Shown: piece by piece, positions 7,501 to 18,194 of the stretch
How positions within the stretch are numbered: the first letter of the stretch is position 1
Layout: each line of letters starts with the position of its first letter
Source: Streptomyces odontomachi
Lineage (GTDB): Bacteria > Actinomycetota > Actinomycetes > Streptomycetales > Streptomycetaceae
Direction of reading: 5' to 3'
DNA: 64,000 bases
Assembly: GCF_024435355.1 (NCBI RefSeq)
Contig: NZ_JAMJWG010000001.1
Location: 62,001-126,000 of the forward strand
Made by a program: the position numbers and the translations under genes
The notes under the pieces: model-generated
Databases searched by the model: none
Seen by the model: the letters and a program-made list of their open reading frames with translations, nothing else
What the model was told of the DNA's origin: nothing

Positions 7501-9297
7501 GCGCTCGCCGGGGTGCAGGACGCGCTCCCCGTCGTGCCGGCCCCGGCCGTCGGCGGTCGCGAACTGGTAGCCGAGGCCGCCGTCGAGCCCGCTGGCGTAC
7601 CGCCTCAGGCCCATGGTGTTCCCGGGGCGGAACACCTCGTCAGGGGTGCTGGCCCAGTAGGCGTGATGTGCTCCGTTGTACCGGCCTCCGATCCGCCAGC
7701 CGACCAGGAAATCCCCGCCGACGTGGAAGACCGTGTGGGTCTCGGCCTCCGCGGGCACCGCGACGTCGCAGGCGCCGCGGCGTCCCCGGTGGTCCACTGC
7801 GATCGCCCGGCCGCCGCCGTAGAGGGTGAGCACCGGCCATGTGCAGGTGACCCCTTCGACCTGCGCTCCCGCCGCTTCCAGCTCGGCCACGGCCTGCTCA
7901 AGGGCCGGCCAGCCCAGCTCGGCGGGGATGCCCGCGCGCAGCGTGCGCAGCAGCGGGCCGGTGAGATCCAGTCCGGCCAGCGCCTCGCCGATGCCTCGCA
8001 GTGCGGCGCTGGTGGGCGTGTCCAGCAGCGAGTCGAGCCGGGACAGCGCCTCCCTGGCGGCACCGAGTCCGCCGTGGGCAACCTGGTCGAGCTGCCGGGC
8101 GATACGGTCGCGTACGGCCTTCTCCACCCCAGCGGCCTCGGGCAGCCGCGTGACGGCCGTCCCCCGCTTCCCGGGTTCGGCGGCGCCGGCGAGCAGATGG
8201 CGCCACTCGGGGTGGGCGGCCAGTGCGGCCAGGTCACGCCGGCACCCTTCGGTCTCCAGGCGCGCCACGGCCCCGGGGTGCTCCACCGGGATCTCCAGGG
8301 CGAGACAGGCGTCCACCAGGTCGGCGTCGAGCCGCGTGCCGAGCCGCACCGGGGTGCCCTGCCCGCGCAGCCGGCCGGCCAGCCGCGGCAGCACGTCCTC
8401 GTAGAGCTCGTCCGGCATGGCCTGGCGGTAGCCTCCGCGGACCAGGCCGCGCGAGCTCGGTCGGACCACGGTGTACTCGTAGGTCTCCACGAACCGGGCC
8501 AGCCATGCGGCGAGTCCGCCGGGGGGTTCCACCCAGCCGTCGGCCATGGCGTCGACGGTGCCGCTGTCGCGCAGCAGCCGCAGGAACGCGCCGCCGATGG
8601 TCCCGGTGGGCGGGAACAGCCCGGCCAGCACGGCCTGCACGGCACGGGGCGGTGGGGACTTCGCGAACACCCGGGCGGCCCCGTTCAGAAGCGCGGCGGG
8701 GACGGTGTCGCCCTCGGCCGCGACCAGCGCCTCGCCCAGGATCCGCGCCTCCTCCTCGACTCCCAGCCCTGCGCCCCGAGCGGAGGCCCGCACCCTGCCG
8801 TGCAGATCCGGCGGTGGCGTCACCCCACCGGCGCCGCACGCCCGCAGCAACTCGGTGAACCGCTCATGGGCCGCCTCCGGTGGCAGCGCGGTCGCCAGCC
8901 ACTTCTGGTGCGCGCTCACCTCCGCCCCGCTCAGGGCGCCGCAGCGGGCGAACAGCAGCGCGTTCGCCACGGCGTAGTCGGGGTCGACCGGAAGGGAGTG
9001 GGTGCGCTCGGCCTCGCGGGCCAGCGCGTACGCCTTGGCCGCATGCCGGGGGAGGCCGAGGCACAGCCGGTGGCCGACGGTGTCCCAGAACCACGGCAGA
9101 TGCTCCGGTGGCAGGTCGCGCGCGGCTCGCTTCTGGTCGTCCATGAACCGGCCCGGCTTGGAGTGTGCCCTTGGAATCCCCTCACTCACCCGGGCGAGGA
9201 GTCTCTCCGCGCCGTTCTCCCCTGCGGAGGCGTGGCAGCGGACCCATTCCGGATAGAGGGTCGATGAGGCGGGGTTGGCGGGGAGCAGATCCAGCAT
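4600..9297 (-). CDS. Giant 1565-residue uncharacterised protein
   Basis: An uninterrupted frame from ATG 9297. I do not recognise a catalytic domain; similar very large Streptomyces proteins are, as far as I recall, labelled only as hypothetical or DNA-binding. Residues 1-500 are alpha-helical and Ala/Leu-rich, like repeat helices. Residues about 505-850 change to Gly/Trp/Tyr/Asp-rich sequence (FHVGGDFLVGWRIGGRY, HAYWAS) that looks like beta-strands, possibly a propeller or jelly roll. Residues 860-1400 are helical again. The last 120 residues (PTDRNVRTWNGWRPTHHKKV, then LLDHGLVVEAKRSRAGRSVF) look like a winged-helix end. There is no signal peptide or membrane segment, so it should be cytoplasmic. 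A ribosome binding site is weak. It stands alone between relic DNA and a divergent sugar kinase. Codon use is that of a real Streptomyces gene. Confidence 0.85.
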   Translation of the reverse strand: MLDLLPANPASSTLYPEWVRCHASAGENGAERLLARVSEGIPRAHSKPGRFMDDQKRAARDLPPEHLPWFWDTVGHRLCLGLPRHAAKAYALAREAERTHSLPVDPDYAVANALLFARCGALSGAEVSAHQKWLATALPPEAAHERFTELLRACGAGGVTPPPDLHGRVRASARGAGLGVEEEARILGEALVAAEGDTVPAALLNGAARVFAKSPPPRAVQAVLAGLFPPTGTIGGAFLRLLRDSGTVDAMADGWVEPPGGLAAWLARFVETYEYTVVRPSSRGLVRGGYRQAMPDELYEDVLPRLAGRLRGQGTPVRLGTRLDADLVDACLALEIPVEHPGAVARLETEGCRRDLAALAAHPEWRHLLAGAAEPGKRGTAVTRLPEAAGVEKAVRDRIARQLDQVAHGGLGAAREALSRLDSLLDTPTSAALRGIGEALAGLDLTGPLLRTLRAGIPAELGWPALEQAVAELEAAGAQVEGVTCTWPVLTLYGGGRAIAVDHRGRRGACDVAVPAEAETHTVFHVGGDFLVGWRIGGRYNGAHHAYWASTPDEVFRPGNTMGLRRYASGLDGGLGYQFATADGRGRHDGERVLHPGERDGIGHFDQQMSDGTRVWSEEYLSDDSAQRRDRYWAEVDPDTGQRRPGIALPDFHTTAHLPDGWVRSADELTLVGLPDEVADSVLGHADGLSGFRVCHADEGTSHRGKHYRLEGTDGRHASYRRESAVPDHRDGDPWGIVRMPAGGADLVATVFDETRNWLTDVVIPCYAADDQSLLWEVRPFPRRNPSPDDHPPFPPPAFWHFLRPRDLDSSRALRTVSRDAVRVLLDAAAPGEKSTAAAPEGGSSATVRAALAKVLPGVTEPRVVQGVVAAVEQAALLLGRRRVLSERIATVGSGALVSAPEDVPDSALLGALRGLLPVTRPSQPTRQPATLTALAADGQYLRGAVDDRIRRLSLPDTPYDWTVLLGGIDAVAWRAAAAFTSDEDHAALTALLRVWAEQPWAAPGEWRRGRATGAALAPLCSAGGALVPGAPATEALDPTARYRFVQPVSAAAPEEAEDVTTVTVTRDDAARLRRLLELLATRGRLPLDEAAVAAFQERTGVRRAVAALVLAGLPRRANHGSDYTSNFDAHNRMLRSKPFQASKLLAQTAEDLSSRLGVAGRHRLLAAAVPDDPAELWTEGGTVAAARRMAEVWRELLGGGIPVDEETVVALENDLGQGAQEAAALADPAALLATTDMRCVLAADHRGQVEPYEVSADASRRKLYGFRRPYARLATLLAWALTERPVGTPATAAVGELYARLRARLDAPELLLPLGIHRLPHDLAGVFGPRTHPVEPPKEPRDEEAAHPVAYDTGLLVVDGRKAIQWPLVRPSGFSDADAVERTLRICRDHGLDGLRADLDRLRVYYDGGLSRMVTRAADTPVPPGGHEADPRLSVPELVQQAADELGTGTDAAALYLQLLTLARPTDRNVRTWNGWRPTHHKKVQAELLDHGLVVEAKRSRAGRSVFLPGGWTVPKAPELPLETAKLHTHMATVTDKKEIEGPFSRLLPPAPLHEMFTAAWKAR

Positions 9298-9417
9298 GGC
9301 GGGAGCCTAGTGGCACGCTCTGACACGCCGGGGTCATGCCTCCGGCCATGTGCGACGTGCCGTCACGAACCGCCCCTGCGCATGCGTCGTGAAGCCCTCT
9401 GACGAAGTTGCAGAAAT

Positions 9418-9439
9418 TTGCAGCAAGTTCTTGCTGCAA
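9418..9439. promoter_or_regulatory. Perfect 22-bp palindromic operator candidate upstream of sugar kinase
   Basis: TTGCAGCAAG-TT-CTTGCTGCAA is a perfect inverted repeat with 10-bp arms and lies 51 bp before the kinase start at 9490; an extra TTGCAG half-site precedes it at 9408. TTGCWGCAA-like palindromes are typical of LacI-family operators in Streptomyces sugar operons. The cognate regulator is not in the window. Confidence 0.65.
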
Positions 9440-9489
9440 TGGTGGCAGCCTGCTTTACTCGGCCGCCGATGACGGCCCGAGAGGGGACC

Positions 9490-10605
9490 ATGGCCAGCGA
9501 CACCGACACCGATGTCCTCGTCCTGGGCGGCGCAGGAGTGGACACGATCGTCCACGTTCCCGAGCTACCGCTCCCCTTCGCCGACAGCTACATGATTCGC
9601 CCCGGCATCGAGACCCGCGCGGGACAAAGCGGTGATTTTGTGGCACTCGGGCTGACCGCGCTGGGGCTGCGCACCCATCACCTCGACATGGTCGGCGATG
9701 ACCACGAGGGGGACCTGGTCCGTGCCCTGCACCGCGACCAGGGCATCCCGCTCACGGCGATCCCGCAGTCCGCCGGCACCAAGCGCGCGGTCAATCTCGT
9801 CGGCCCGGACGGGCAGCGGCTGTCCTGCTACGACGGCACACGCGCCGGTGCGGACGACCGGCTGCCCGAGCAGACGGTGCGCCAACTCGCCGCGGCCAGT
9901 CGCCATGCGCACGTTGTCATCACCCATCCCTGCGCGCACGCACTGCCACGGCTGCGGGAGACCGGGCTCACGGTCTCGACCGACTTGCACAACCGGGACG
10001 GCGTCAACCCTTACCACGAGCCGTTCGCCTTGGCGGCGGACGTCGTGTTCCTGTCGGCCACCGCCCTGGCGGATCCGCAGCACGCGATGCGGGACATCGT
10101 CGCGCGTGGCCGAGCCCGGATCGTGGTCGTCACCGCGGGTGCCGCGGGTGCCTATCTGCTGTCCGCAGGAGAGCTGACGCATGTTCCCGCCATCGCGCCT
10201 CCCGCGCCGGTCGTGGACTCCAACGGCGCGGGCGACGCGTTCGCCTCCGCGTTTCTGTTCGGCTGGCTGAAGGGCGAGGACCCGCTGCGCTGCGCACTGT
10301 ATGGCGTCTCCATCCCCACCAGCTCCAGGGTGTCGCCGAGCTTGCCGACCGGCGCCTGCGTGCTGCCGGCGGTGGCGCCGGGCGACTCCTCGCCGGCCGG
10401 CTGGGCGGTGCTGCTGGAGCCGGCGCCCTTCGTGGGCCCTGTGGGCCCGGCCTTGGCGCTGCCCCCGTCCGAACCCCCGCATGCCACGGGGGTGGCGGTG
10501 AGCGTGACGACTGCGGCGGCAGCCGCGATGGAACGGCGCATGACTCGCCGGACAGCCCCTGGCTGGATGGGCGGACTGCGGCACGTCGACAGGGCGAACA
10601 CGTGA
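9490..10605 (+). CDS. PfkB-family sugar kinase, C-terminus replaced at a rearrangement junction
   Basis: The ATG at 9490 follows GAGGGG and starts a ribokinase-like protein: N-terminal VLVLGGAGVDTIV, the substrate-lid region, and the PfkB signature VVDSNGAGDAFASAF at about residue 242, which carries the catalytic Asp and the anion hole. Homology is normal up to about residue 271 (DPLRCALYG). After that the sequence is not kinase but the antisense of a lipoprotein gene, running to a stop at 10605. PfkB kinases of this type end with a further 25 or so residues, so the last helix is lost. It probably phosphorylates a sugar or nucleoside; activity of the chimera is uncertain. The gene is preceded by a 22-bp palindrome, suggesting LacI-type control. 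Confidence 0.75.
   Translation: MASDTDTDVLVLGGAGVDTIVHVPELPLPFADSYMIRPGIETRAGQSGDFVALGLTALGLRTHHLDMVGDDHEGDLVRALHRDQGIPLTAIPQSAGTKRAVNLVGPDGQRLSCYDGTRAGADDRLPEQTVRQLAAASRHAHVVITHPCAHALPRLRETGLTVSTDLHNRDGVNPYHEPFALAADVVFLSATALADPQHAMRDIVARGRARIVVVTAGAAGAYLLSAGELTHVPAIAPPAPVVDSNGAGDAFASAFLFGWLKGEDPLRCALYGVSIPTSSRVSPSLPTGACVLPAVAPGDSSPAGWAVLLEPAPFVGPVGPALALPPSEPPHATGVAVSVTTAAAAAMERRMTRRTAPGWMGGLRHVDRANT
10300..10541 (-). pseudogene. Truncated lipoprotein gene (DUF4352-like N-terminus)
   Basis: From an ATG at 10541 the reverse strand reads MRRSIAAAAAVVTLTATPVA followed by CGGSDGG: a lipoprotein signal peptide and lipobox cysteine, then a low-complexity Gly/Ser/Pro/Thr linker and the start of a domain (VGKLGDTLELVGMET) resembling DUF4352. 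Homology stops at about 10,300 where the antisense of the convergent PfkB gene begins, so nearly the whole folded domain is gone. The frame remains open through kinase antisense to 10152, but that tail is meaningless. Confidence 0.65.
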
Positions 10606-11222
10606 TGAGACCGTCCTGACGCAGGTAGCCGTGATGCTGCCTGGGGCGGCTGTGACGGGCCACTGCTGCCAGGGTGCCTCCCAGGATCGCACTCCCTCCC
10701 GCCTGTCGTTCATGATCGCCTGTCGTTCGTGATCGTCGAGGGCGCGTAGATGCTGTCCGGATTGGCGAGGTGCACCGCGCTCCGGGCGGCCCGCGGAGGC
10801 CGCCGTGTCCGAGGTCGCGGTCATAGAGCTTCGTGCTCGTCGTCGCCTCCGTTGGTCCTGGGGGGCCGATCTGGACCGCTGGCCTTGACCCTGTCCGCTG
10901 AGTCACCATCCATACTGGTTTATGAGGTTATATCGCTATTACCCTGTTGGTGTGTTTCAGCGGGGGAAGACTGACACACCCGCTGCTTCGTGACGCCATT
11001 GGCGAGCCGGCGGCTCCCCGTGACGCTGAACTGTGTCGCCGATCTTGCGTGAGAGGGCGCACCGCACGAGGCAGGCTGCGCCGACCAGGGCGGAGGCGGG
11101 CCCGGGGATCGCTCCGGGCGCCAGGAGCGTGGAACGGCGGCATCACAATCAGGCCACCGATGGGCGGAACACCGACGCACGCCCCGCACATCTGTACACG
11201 GGCTTCGACGAAGGAGTACCTC
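10606..11222. promoter_or_regulatory. Leader region of the chaperone operon
   Basis: About 620 bp without a supported gene. It contains a 17-bp tandem duplication (10701-10717 and 10718-10734, starting GCCTGTCGTT) and a markedly AT-rich stretch at 10909-10946, the most likely promoter area for dnaK; a TTGACC at 10885 could be a -35 element. No HAIR (CTTGAGT-N7-ACTCAAG) or CIRCE element was found, so control by the usual HspR or HrcA repressors is not evident. Confidence 0.45.
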
Positions 11223-13115
<1,893 letters not shown>

Positions 13116-13122
13116 GGCCTCC

Positions 13123-13764
13123 ATGTCCGCCGAGCAGGACCCCACCACGCAGGGTGAACCGCGCCGGGATCAGCCCCGGGGGCAGGAGGCTACTGCGCAG
13201 GCCGCCGGGCAGGAGCAGCCCGCCGCGCAGGAGGAACTGCCCGTGCGGCGGCCGGGAGAGCAGCCGTCCGCAGCACCGGAGCAGGAGCAGGAGCAGGAGC
13301 CGGCTGCGGCGCAGGGGGATCGGGGTGCCGAGGAGGTCGCCGAGCTCCGGGACCGATGGCATCGCGCCGTCGCCGACCTGGACAACCTCCGCAAGCGCCA
13401 CGCGAAGGAGCTCCAGCAGGTGCGGGCGGAGGAGCGTGCCCGCACCGCCGCGGCGCTGCTGCCCGTCATCGACAACCTGGAACTGGCCCTCGCGCACGCC
13501 GGATCCGAACCGTCCGCCGTCCTGAAGGGTGTCGAGGCGGTGCGCGACCAGGCAGTGGAGGCGTTCGGCCGGCTCGGCTACCCGCGGTACGAGGAGACGG
13601 GTGTGCCCTTCGACCCGGCCCGGCACGAGGTCGTCGGCGTCGTGGACACCGACGATGACACGACCGAGCCGAACACCGTGGTCCAGGTCGTGCGGCCGGG
13701 CTACGGAGCGGGCGACGATCTGTTGCGTCCTGCGGCTGTCGTGGTCAGCAAGCGGCAGGAGTGA
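13123..13764 (+). CDS. grpE: Nucleotide exchange factor GrpE
   Basis: 213 residues. The first 75 are Gln/Glu/Pro-rich and disordered. After them comes the long dimerisation helix ([20 protein letters not shown]) and the C-terminal beta-wing ([19 protein letters not shown], then [11 protein letters not shown]), both typical of GrpE. It releases ADP from DnaK. The ATG at 13123 was chosen over an upstream in-frame start because GAGG overlaps the dnaK stop at the right spacing. It is coupled to dnaK (7-bp gap) and to the following J-protein (5-bp gap), so stoichiometric production with DnaK is expected. Confidence 0.95.
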   Translation: MSAEQDPTTQGEPRRDQPRGQEATAQAAGQEQPAAQEELPVRRPGEQPSAAPEQEQEQEPAAAQGDRGAEEVAELRDRWHRAVADLDNLRKRHAKELQQVRAEERARTAAALLPVIDNLELALAHAGSEPSAVLKGVEAVRDQAVEAFGRLGYPRYEETGVPFDPARHEVVGVVDTDDDTTEPNTVVQVVRPGYGAGDDLLRPAAVVVSKRQE

Positions 13765-13769
13765 CGTCC

Positions 13770-14711
13770 ATGGCACGGGACTTCTACAGCGTTCTCGAGG
13801 TACCGCGTGACGCCGGCCAGGACGACATCCAGCAGGCCTTCCGCAGGCTGGCGCGCCGATACCACCCCGACATCAACAAGGATCCGGAGGCCGAGGAGCG
13901 TTTCAAGGAGCTCAATGAGGCCTACAGCGTGCTCTCCGACCCCGAGACACGGCGCCGCTACGACCGCTTCGGAGAGGACTTCCGGCGTGTCCCGGAGGAC
14001 TACGAGGAGCGGGTTGCCGCCGGTGCGGGCGCCCGTGGCGGGGTCGGCGGCCGGCCCGGCGGCGGGGGCGTGCGCACGGGCTTCGGGGGCGGATTCGAGG
14101 GCGTGGACATCGACGACCTGTTCGGCGGGATCTTCGGCCGAGGCGCCGGACAGGGCGGGGCCTGGGGCCCCGTGCCCGGCGCCGACCAGGAGGCTGAGCT
14201 GCCGCTCAGTGTCGAGGAGGCCTACCGCGGGGGCCGCCGCTCCGTCACGCTCACCGGCCCGGAAGGGGAGCGTACCTACGAGGTCAATGTGCCCCGGGGG
14301 GTGATCGACGGACAGCGCATCCGGCTGGCCGGCGAAGGCGGACGGGGCAGCGGCGACGCCCCGTCCGGCGACCTCCATCTGCGGGTGCGTATCCGGCCGG
14401 ACTCCCGGTACCGCCTGGAAGGCCGCGACGTCCACGTCGCCGTACCGGTGGCGCCGTGGGAGGCGGCACTCGGTGCCAAGGTGCCCGCTCGCACGCCCGG
14501 CGGCACTGTCAAGCTCAGCGTCCCCGCCGGTTCCTCCAGCGGTCGCCGGCTTCGGCTGCGCGGCGAGGGGATGCCCAATCCGCGCGGTCGCGACGGCGAC
14601 CTGTACGCCGAGGTCCGCATCATGGTGCCGCCCGAGCCGAGTGACCGGGAGCGTGAGCTCTTCGAGGAACTGGCGGCCGCTTCCACCTTCAATCCGAGGG
14701 AGACAGGATGA
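13770..14711 (+). CDS. CbpA-type J-domain co-chaperone (no zinc finger)
   Basis: 313 residues. Residues 1-65 are a J domain with the catalytic HPD ([20 protein letters not shown]), followed by a Gly/Phe-rich linker (about 90-130) and the two-part C-terminal substrate-binding domain ([40 protein letters not shown]). The protein has no cysteines, so the CxxCxGxG zinc repeats of class A DnaJ are absent; this is a class B, CbpA-like protein. That fits the next gene, which resembles the CbpA modulator CbpM. It stimulates DnaK ATPase and delivers clients. The start at 13770 is 5 bp after grpE and its stop overlaps the next ATG as ATGA. Confidence 0.93.
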   Translation: MARDFYSVLEVPRDAGQDDIQQAFRRLARRYHPDINKDPEAEERFKELNEAYSVLSDPETRRRYDRFGEDFRRVPEDYEERVAAGAGARGGVGGRPGGGGVRTGFGGGFEGVDIDDLFGGIFGRGAGQGGAWGPVPGADQEAELPLSVEEAYRGGRRSVTLTGPEGERTYEVNVPRGVIDGQRIRLAGEGGRGSGDAPSGDLHLRVRIRPDSRYRLEGRDVHVAVPVAPWEAALGAKVPARTPGGTVKLSVPAGSSSGRRLRLRGEGMPNPRGRDGDLYAEVRIMVPPEPSDRERELFEELAAASTFNPRETG

Positions 14712-15085
14712 GCAACCACTCGCGGCGCTCCGTCGCACTGGTGCGCGGGCGCCCCTCGAACGTCCTCGTCCGCAGGTACGCCACGATGCCCCTGGACCGG
14801 CTCAGCCTGGATGCCACCGCCAAGCGCTCCGGCCTCCATCCCGACCTCGTTCGGCGTATGGCGGCGCTCGGCGTCGTGGAGGCCACGCGCGACGCCGACG
14901 GCCGGTTGTGGTTCGGCCTCGGCGCCCCCGCCACTCTCGCCCGTGCCCAGCGGCTGCGGGCCGGACTGCAGCTCAACTACGCCTCCGTCGGACTGGTGCT
15001 CGACCTGCTGGAGCGGATCAGCCAACTGGAGGCCGAGCTGAGGCGCAGCAACGCCGGCTGCAGGAGTGATGAATCATGGATATGA
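14708..15085 (+). CDS. CbpM-like chaperone modulator / MerR-type HTH protein
   Basis: 125 residues, starting in an ATGA overlap with the J-protein. The centre reads [20 protein letters not shown] then [16 protein letters not shown], a winged-helix N-terminus of MerR type, followed by the long helix [20 protein letters not shown] and [11 protein letters not shown]. The latter is characteristic of CbpM, which binds the J domain of CbpA and blocks its use of DnaK. HspR, which occupies this place in the standard Streptomyces dnaK operon, is also MerR-like but has a different recognition helix and no such LNxxSVxLVLDLLExI segment. Both roles remain possible: a J-protein modulator (preferred) or a repressor of its own operon. 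It overlaps clpB by 10 bp. Confidence 0.7.
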   Translation: MSNHSRRSVALVRGRPSNVLVRRYATMPLDRLSLDATAKRSGLHPDLVRRMAALGVVEATRDADGRLWFGLGAPATLARAQRLRAGLQLNYASVGLVLDLLERISQLEAELRRSNAGCRSDESWI

Positions 15086-17721
15086 ACCGCCTTACCGAGA
15101 AATCGCAGGAAGCTCTCCAGCAGGCGCAGACCATCGCGGCCCGGCTCGACCAGACCGAGGTCGACGGGGAGCATCTGCTGCTCGCCCTCCTCGACCAGCC
15201 GGAGGGCCTCGTGCCCCGGCTGTGCGAGCAGGCGGGTGTGGACACCGAGGGACTGCGTACCGCGGTGTCCGGGGAACTCTCCCGCCGGCCCAAGGCGACG
15301 GGACCGGGTGCCGCACCCGGCCAGGTGTACGTCACCCAGCGACTCGCCAAGGTGCTGGACGCCGCGGAGCAGGAGGCCAAGCGGCTCAAGGACGAGTACG
15401 TGTCCGTCGAGCACCTCGTGCTGGCCCTCGCCGATGAGGGGTCGCGTACCGCGTCCGGCCGTCTGCTGAAGGAGTACGGCCTCACCAAGGACGCGTTCCT
15501 GAACGCCCTGACCCGGGTCCGCGGCAATCAACGGGTCACCTCAGCGACCCCCGAGGCCGCCTACGAGGCGTTGGAGAAGTACGGCCGCGATCTGGTCGCC
15601 GAGGCGCGCGGCGGCAGGACGGATCCGGTGATCGGCCGGGACGCCGAGATCCGCCGCGTGGTGCAGATCCTCAGCCGGAAGACCAAGAACAACCCGGTGC
15701 TGATCGGCGACCCGGGCGTCGGCAAGACGGCCATCGTGGAGGGCCTCGCCCAGCGCATCGTCCGGGGCGACGTGCCGGACGGGCTGCGCGACAAGACCAT
15801 CTTCGCGCTCGACATGAGCTCACTGGTGGCCGGCGCCAAGTACCGCGGCGAGTTCGAGGAGCGCATGCAGGCCGTGCTCGGCGAGGTCAAGGGAGCCCGG
15901 GGTCGCATCCTGCTCTTCATCGACGAGCTCCACACGGTCGTCGGCGCCGGCGGCGGCCCCGAGGGCGCGATGGACGCCGGGAACATGCTCAAGCCCATGC
16001 TCGCCCGCGGCGAGCTGCACATGATCGGCGCCACCACACTGGACGAGTACCGCAAGCACATCGAGTCCGACGCCGCGCTCGAACGCCGCTTCCAGCAGGT
16101 CATGGTGGACGAGCCCAGTGTCGAGGACACCCTCTCCATCCTGCGCGGCCTGCGGGAGCGCCTGGAGGTGTTCCACGGTGTGAAGATCCAGGACACCGCC
16201 CTGGTCGCCGCCGCCACCCTCAGCCACCGCTACATCTCCGACCGGTTCCTGCCGGACAAGGCCATCGACCTCGTGGACGAGGCGTGCGCCCGGCTGCGCA
16301 CCGAGATCGACTCCATGCCCGCCGAACTCGACGAGATCACCCGCCGGGTGACCCGTCTCGAGATCGAGGAGGCGGCTCTGGCAACGGAGGAGGAGCCCGC
16401 CAGCCGTCAGCGCCTCGACGACCTCAGGCGAGAGCTGGCCGATCTGCGTGCCGAGGCCGACGCCATGCACGCCCAGTGGGACGCCGAGCGCCAGGCCATC
16501 CGGCGCGTGCAGGAGCTGCGCCAGGAGCTGGAGCAGGCCCGCCGGGACGCCGAGGAGGCCGAGCGCCGCTACGACCTCAACCGCGCGGCGGAGCTGCGCT
16601 ACGGCAGGATCGCGGAACTGCAGCGCCGGCTGGAGGCCGAGGAGGAGGCGCTCGCCGCCAAGCAGAGCGAGAACCGTCTCCTGCACGAGGTGGTCACAGA
16701 GGAAGAGATCGCCGAGATCGTGGCCGCCTGGACCGGCATCCCCGTGACCCGTCTGAAGGAGGGCGAGCGCGAGAAGCTGCTGCGCCTGGACGAGATCCTC
16801 ACCGAGCGGGTGATCGGCCAGGAGGAGGCCGTCAGGCTGGTCAGCGACGCCGTCATCCGGGCCCGCTCCGGCATCCGCGACCCGCGCAGGCCGATCGGCT
16901 CGTTCATCTTCCTCGGCCCCACCGGCGTCGGGAAGACGGAGCTGGCCAAGGCGCTCGCAGCGGCGCTCTTCGACAGCGAGGAGAGCATCGTCCGCCTGGA
17001 CATGAGCGAGTACCAGGAGCGCCACACCGTCAGCAGGCTGGTCGGCGCCCCGCCCGGATACGTCGGCTACGAGGAGGGCGGCCAGCTCACCGAGGCGGTA
17101 CGCCGCAAGCCCTACTCCGTGGTCCTCCTCGACGAGATCGAAAAGGCGCACGCCGACGTGTTCAACACCCTGCTCCAGGTACTGGACGACGGCCGCATCA
17201 CCGACTCCCAGGGCCATACGGTCGACTTCCGCAACACCGTCCTCATCATGACCTCCAACATCGGCTCCGCCCACCTGCTGGACGACGCGACCGCGGACGG
17301 CGAGATCAAACCGGACGCCCGTGCTCTGGTGCTGGGGGACCTGCGGAGCCACTTCCGGCCCGAGTTCCTCAACCGTGTCGACGACATCGTGTTGTTCAAG
17401 CCGCTCGCCATGGACCAGATCAAGCAGATCGTCGAGCTGCAGTTCAACGACCTGCGGCGGCGCCTGTCCGAACGGCAGATCACCGTCGAGCTCACCGAGG
17501 ACGCCCGCGAACACGTCGCCCAGCAGGGCTTCGACCCCGTCTACGGTGCCCGGCCGCTGCGCCGCTACATCTCGCATGAGGTCGAGACCCTCGTCGGACG
17601 CGCCCTGATCCGCGGTGAAGTGCAGGACGGCGCGACGATCCGGGTGGACACCCAGGACGGCGAACTGAACGTCACCTATGACAGGCCCGAGCACCGGGCC
17701 CCTGTCGGTAAGGCAGCGTGA
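15076..17721 (+). CDS. clpB: ClpB protein disaggregase
   Basis: 881 residues, full length. An N-terminal double Clp repeat (residues 1-150) is followed by AAA-1 with Walker A GDPGVGKT (about 213) and Walker [16 protein letters not shown], the coiled-coil middle domain (about 410-530, rich in Glu/Arg heptads) that contacts DnaK, AAA-2 with Walker A GPTGVGKT (about 614), Walker [12 protein letters not shown], pore loop GYVGYEEGG, and the C-terminal oligomerisation domain. The middle domain and lack of a ClpP-binding IGF loop mark it as ClpB, not ClpA/C. It extracts polypeptides from aggregates with DnaK. Two start codons (15076, 15082) are possible; both overlap the end of the previous gene. 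The stop overlaps the thioredoxin start as GTGA. Confidence 0.97.
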   Translation: MDMNRLTEKSQEALQQAQTIAARLDQTEVDGEHLLLALLDQPEGLVPRLCEQAGVDTEGLRTAVSGELSRRPKATGPGAAPGQVYVTQRLAKVLDAAEQEAKRLKDEYVSVEHLVLALADEGSRTASGRLLKEYGLTKDAFLNALTRVRGNQRVTSATPEAAYEALEKYGRDLVAEARGGRTDPVIGRDAEIRRVVQILSRKTKNNPVLIGDPGVGKTAIVEGLAQRIVRGDVPDGLRDKTIFALDMSSLVAGAKYRGEFEERMQAVLGEVKGARGRILLFIDELHTVVGAGGGPEGAMDAGNMLKPMLARGELHMIGATTLDEYRKHIESDAALERRFQQVMVDEPSVEDTLSILRGLRERLEVFHGVKIQDTALVAAATLSHRYISDRFLPDKAIDLVDEACARLRTEIDSMPAELDEITRRVTRLEIEEAALATEEEPASRQRLDDLRRELADLRAEADAMHAQWDAERQAIRRVQELRQELEQARRDAEEAERRYDLNRAAELRYGRIAELQRRLEAEEEALAAKQSENRLLHEVVTEEEIAEIVAAWTGIPVTRLKEGEREKLLRLDEILTERVIGQEEAVRLVSDAVIRARSGIRDPRRPIGSFIFLGPTGVGKTELAKALAAALFDSEESIVRLDMSEYQERHTVSRLVGAPPGYVGYEEGGQLTEAVRRKPYSVVLLDEIEKAHADVFNTLLQVLDDGRITDSQGHTVDFRNTVLIMTSNIGSAHLLDDATADGEIKPDARALVLGDLRSHFRPEFLNRVDDIVLFKPLAMDQIKQIVELQFNDLRRRLSERQITVELTEDAREHVAQQGFDPVYGARPLRRYISHEVETLVGRALIRGEVQDGATIRVDTQDGELNVTYDRPEHRAPVGKAA

Positions 17722-18194
17722 GACCAGTGGCCGACACAACGGGCAGGGTGACGGCCTGCCAGGCCTGCGGGCGGAAGAACCGGGTCTCCGCGGTGGGCGA
17801 GGGACGCCCGCGCTGTGGCAACTGCGGCGCGGAGCTGCCCTGGATCGCCGACGCCGGCGACCAGGATTTCGCGGAAATCGCCGAGCAGGCCGAGCCGATC
17901 GTCCTCGTCGACCTGTGGGCCACCTGGTGCGGGCCCTGCCGCAAGGTCAGCCCCGCGCTGGAGGAGGTCGCACGACAGATGGCCGGTCAGATCAAGCTCG
18001 TCAAGGTCGACATCGACGCGGCACCCCGCCTGGCCCAACGCTTCGAGGTGCAGGCGGTGCCGACCCTGCTCCTGCTCGATCGGGGTGAGGTGATCGGCCG
18101 GCAAGCGGGCGCCGCACCCGCAGCAGCCCTGCGCCAGTGGGTCGAGGGGACCATCGCAAGCCGGCCCGGGGCCGGGGCGACACCGCAAGGATGA
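17718..18194 (+). CDS. trxC: Thioredoxin with N-terminal zinc ribbon (TrxC type)
   Basis: 158 residues. CxxC pairs in [11 protein letters not shown] and [12 protein letters not shown] form a zinc ribbon in residues 13-40, as in thioredoxin 2 of other bacteria. The thioredoxin fold follows with the active site [13 protein letters not shown] (about residue 75) and the cis-proline in VQAVPTLLL. It reduces disulfides in cytoplasmic proteins, and TrxC-type ribbons can sense oxidation by zinc loss. The GTG at 17718 overlaps the clpB stop; GTG 17727 is an alternative nine bases later. Position after clpB and before a thioredoxin-reductase-like gene links refolding with disulfide repair. The stop overlaps the next gene. 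Confidence 0.93.
   Translation: MRPVADTTGRVTACQACGRKNRVSAVGEGRPRCGNCGAELPWIADAGDQDFAEIAEQAEPIVLVDLWATWCGPCRKVSPALEEVARQMAGQIKLVKVDIDAAPRLAQRFEVQAVPTLLLLDRGEVIGRQAGAAPAAALRQWVEGTIASRPGAGATPQG

Noticed and set aside
6340..9267. 975-codon open frame on the plus strand opposite the giant protein gene
   Set aside because: Antisense frames of this length are common in high-GC DNA; composition is Arg/Gly/Pro/Gln-rich with no domain or ribosome binding site.
10884..10904. Possible HAIR element (CTTGACC-N7-CTGAGTC) before dnaK
   Set aside because: The right arm is not complementary to the left and does not match ACTCAAG; only the left arm resembles the consensus.
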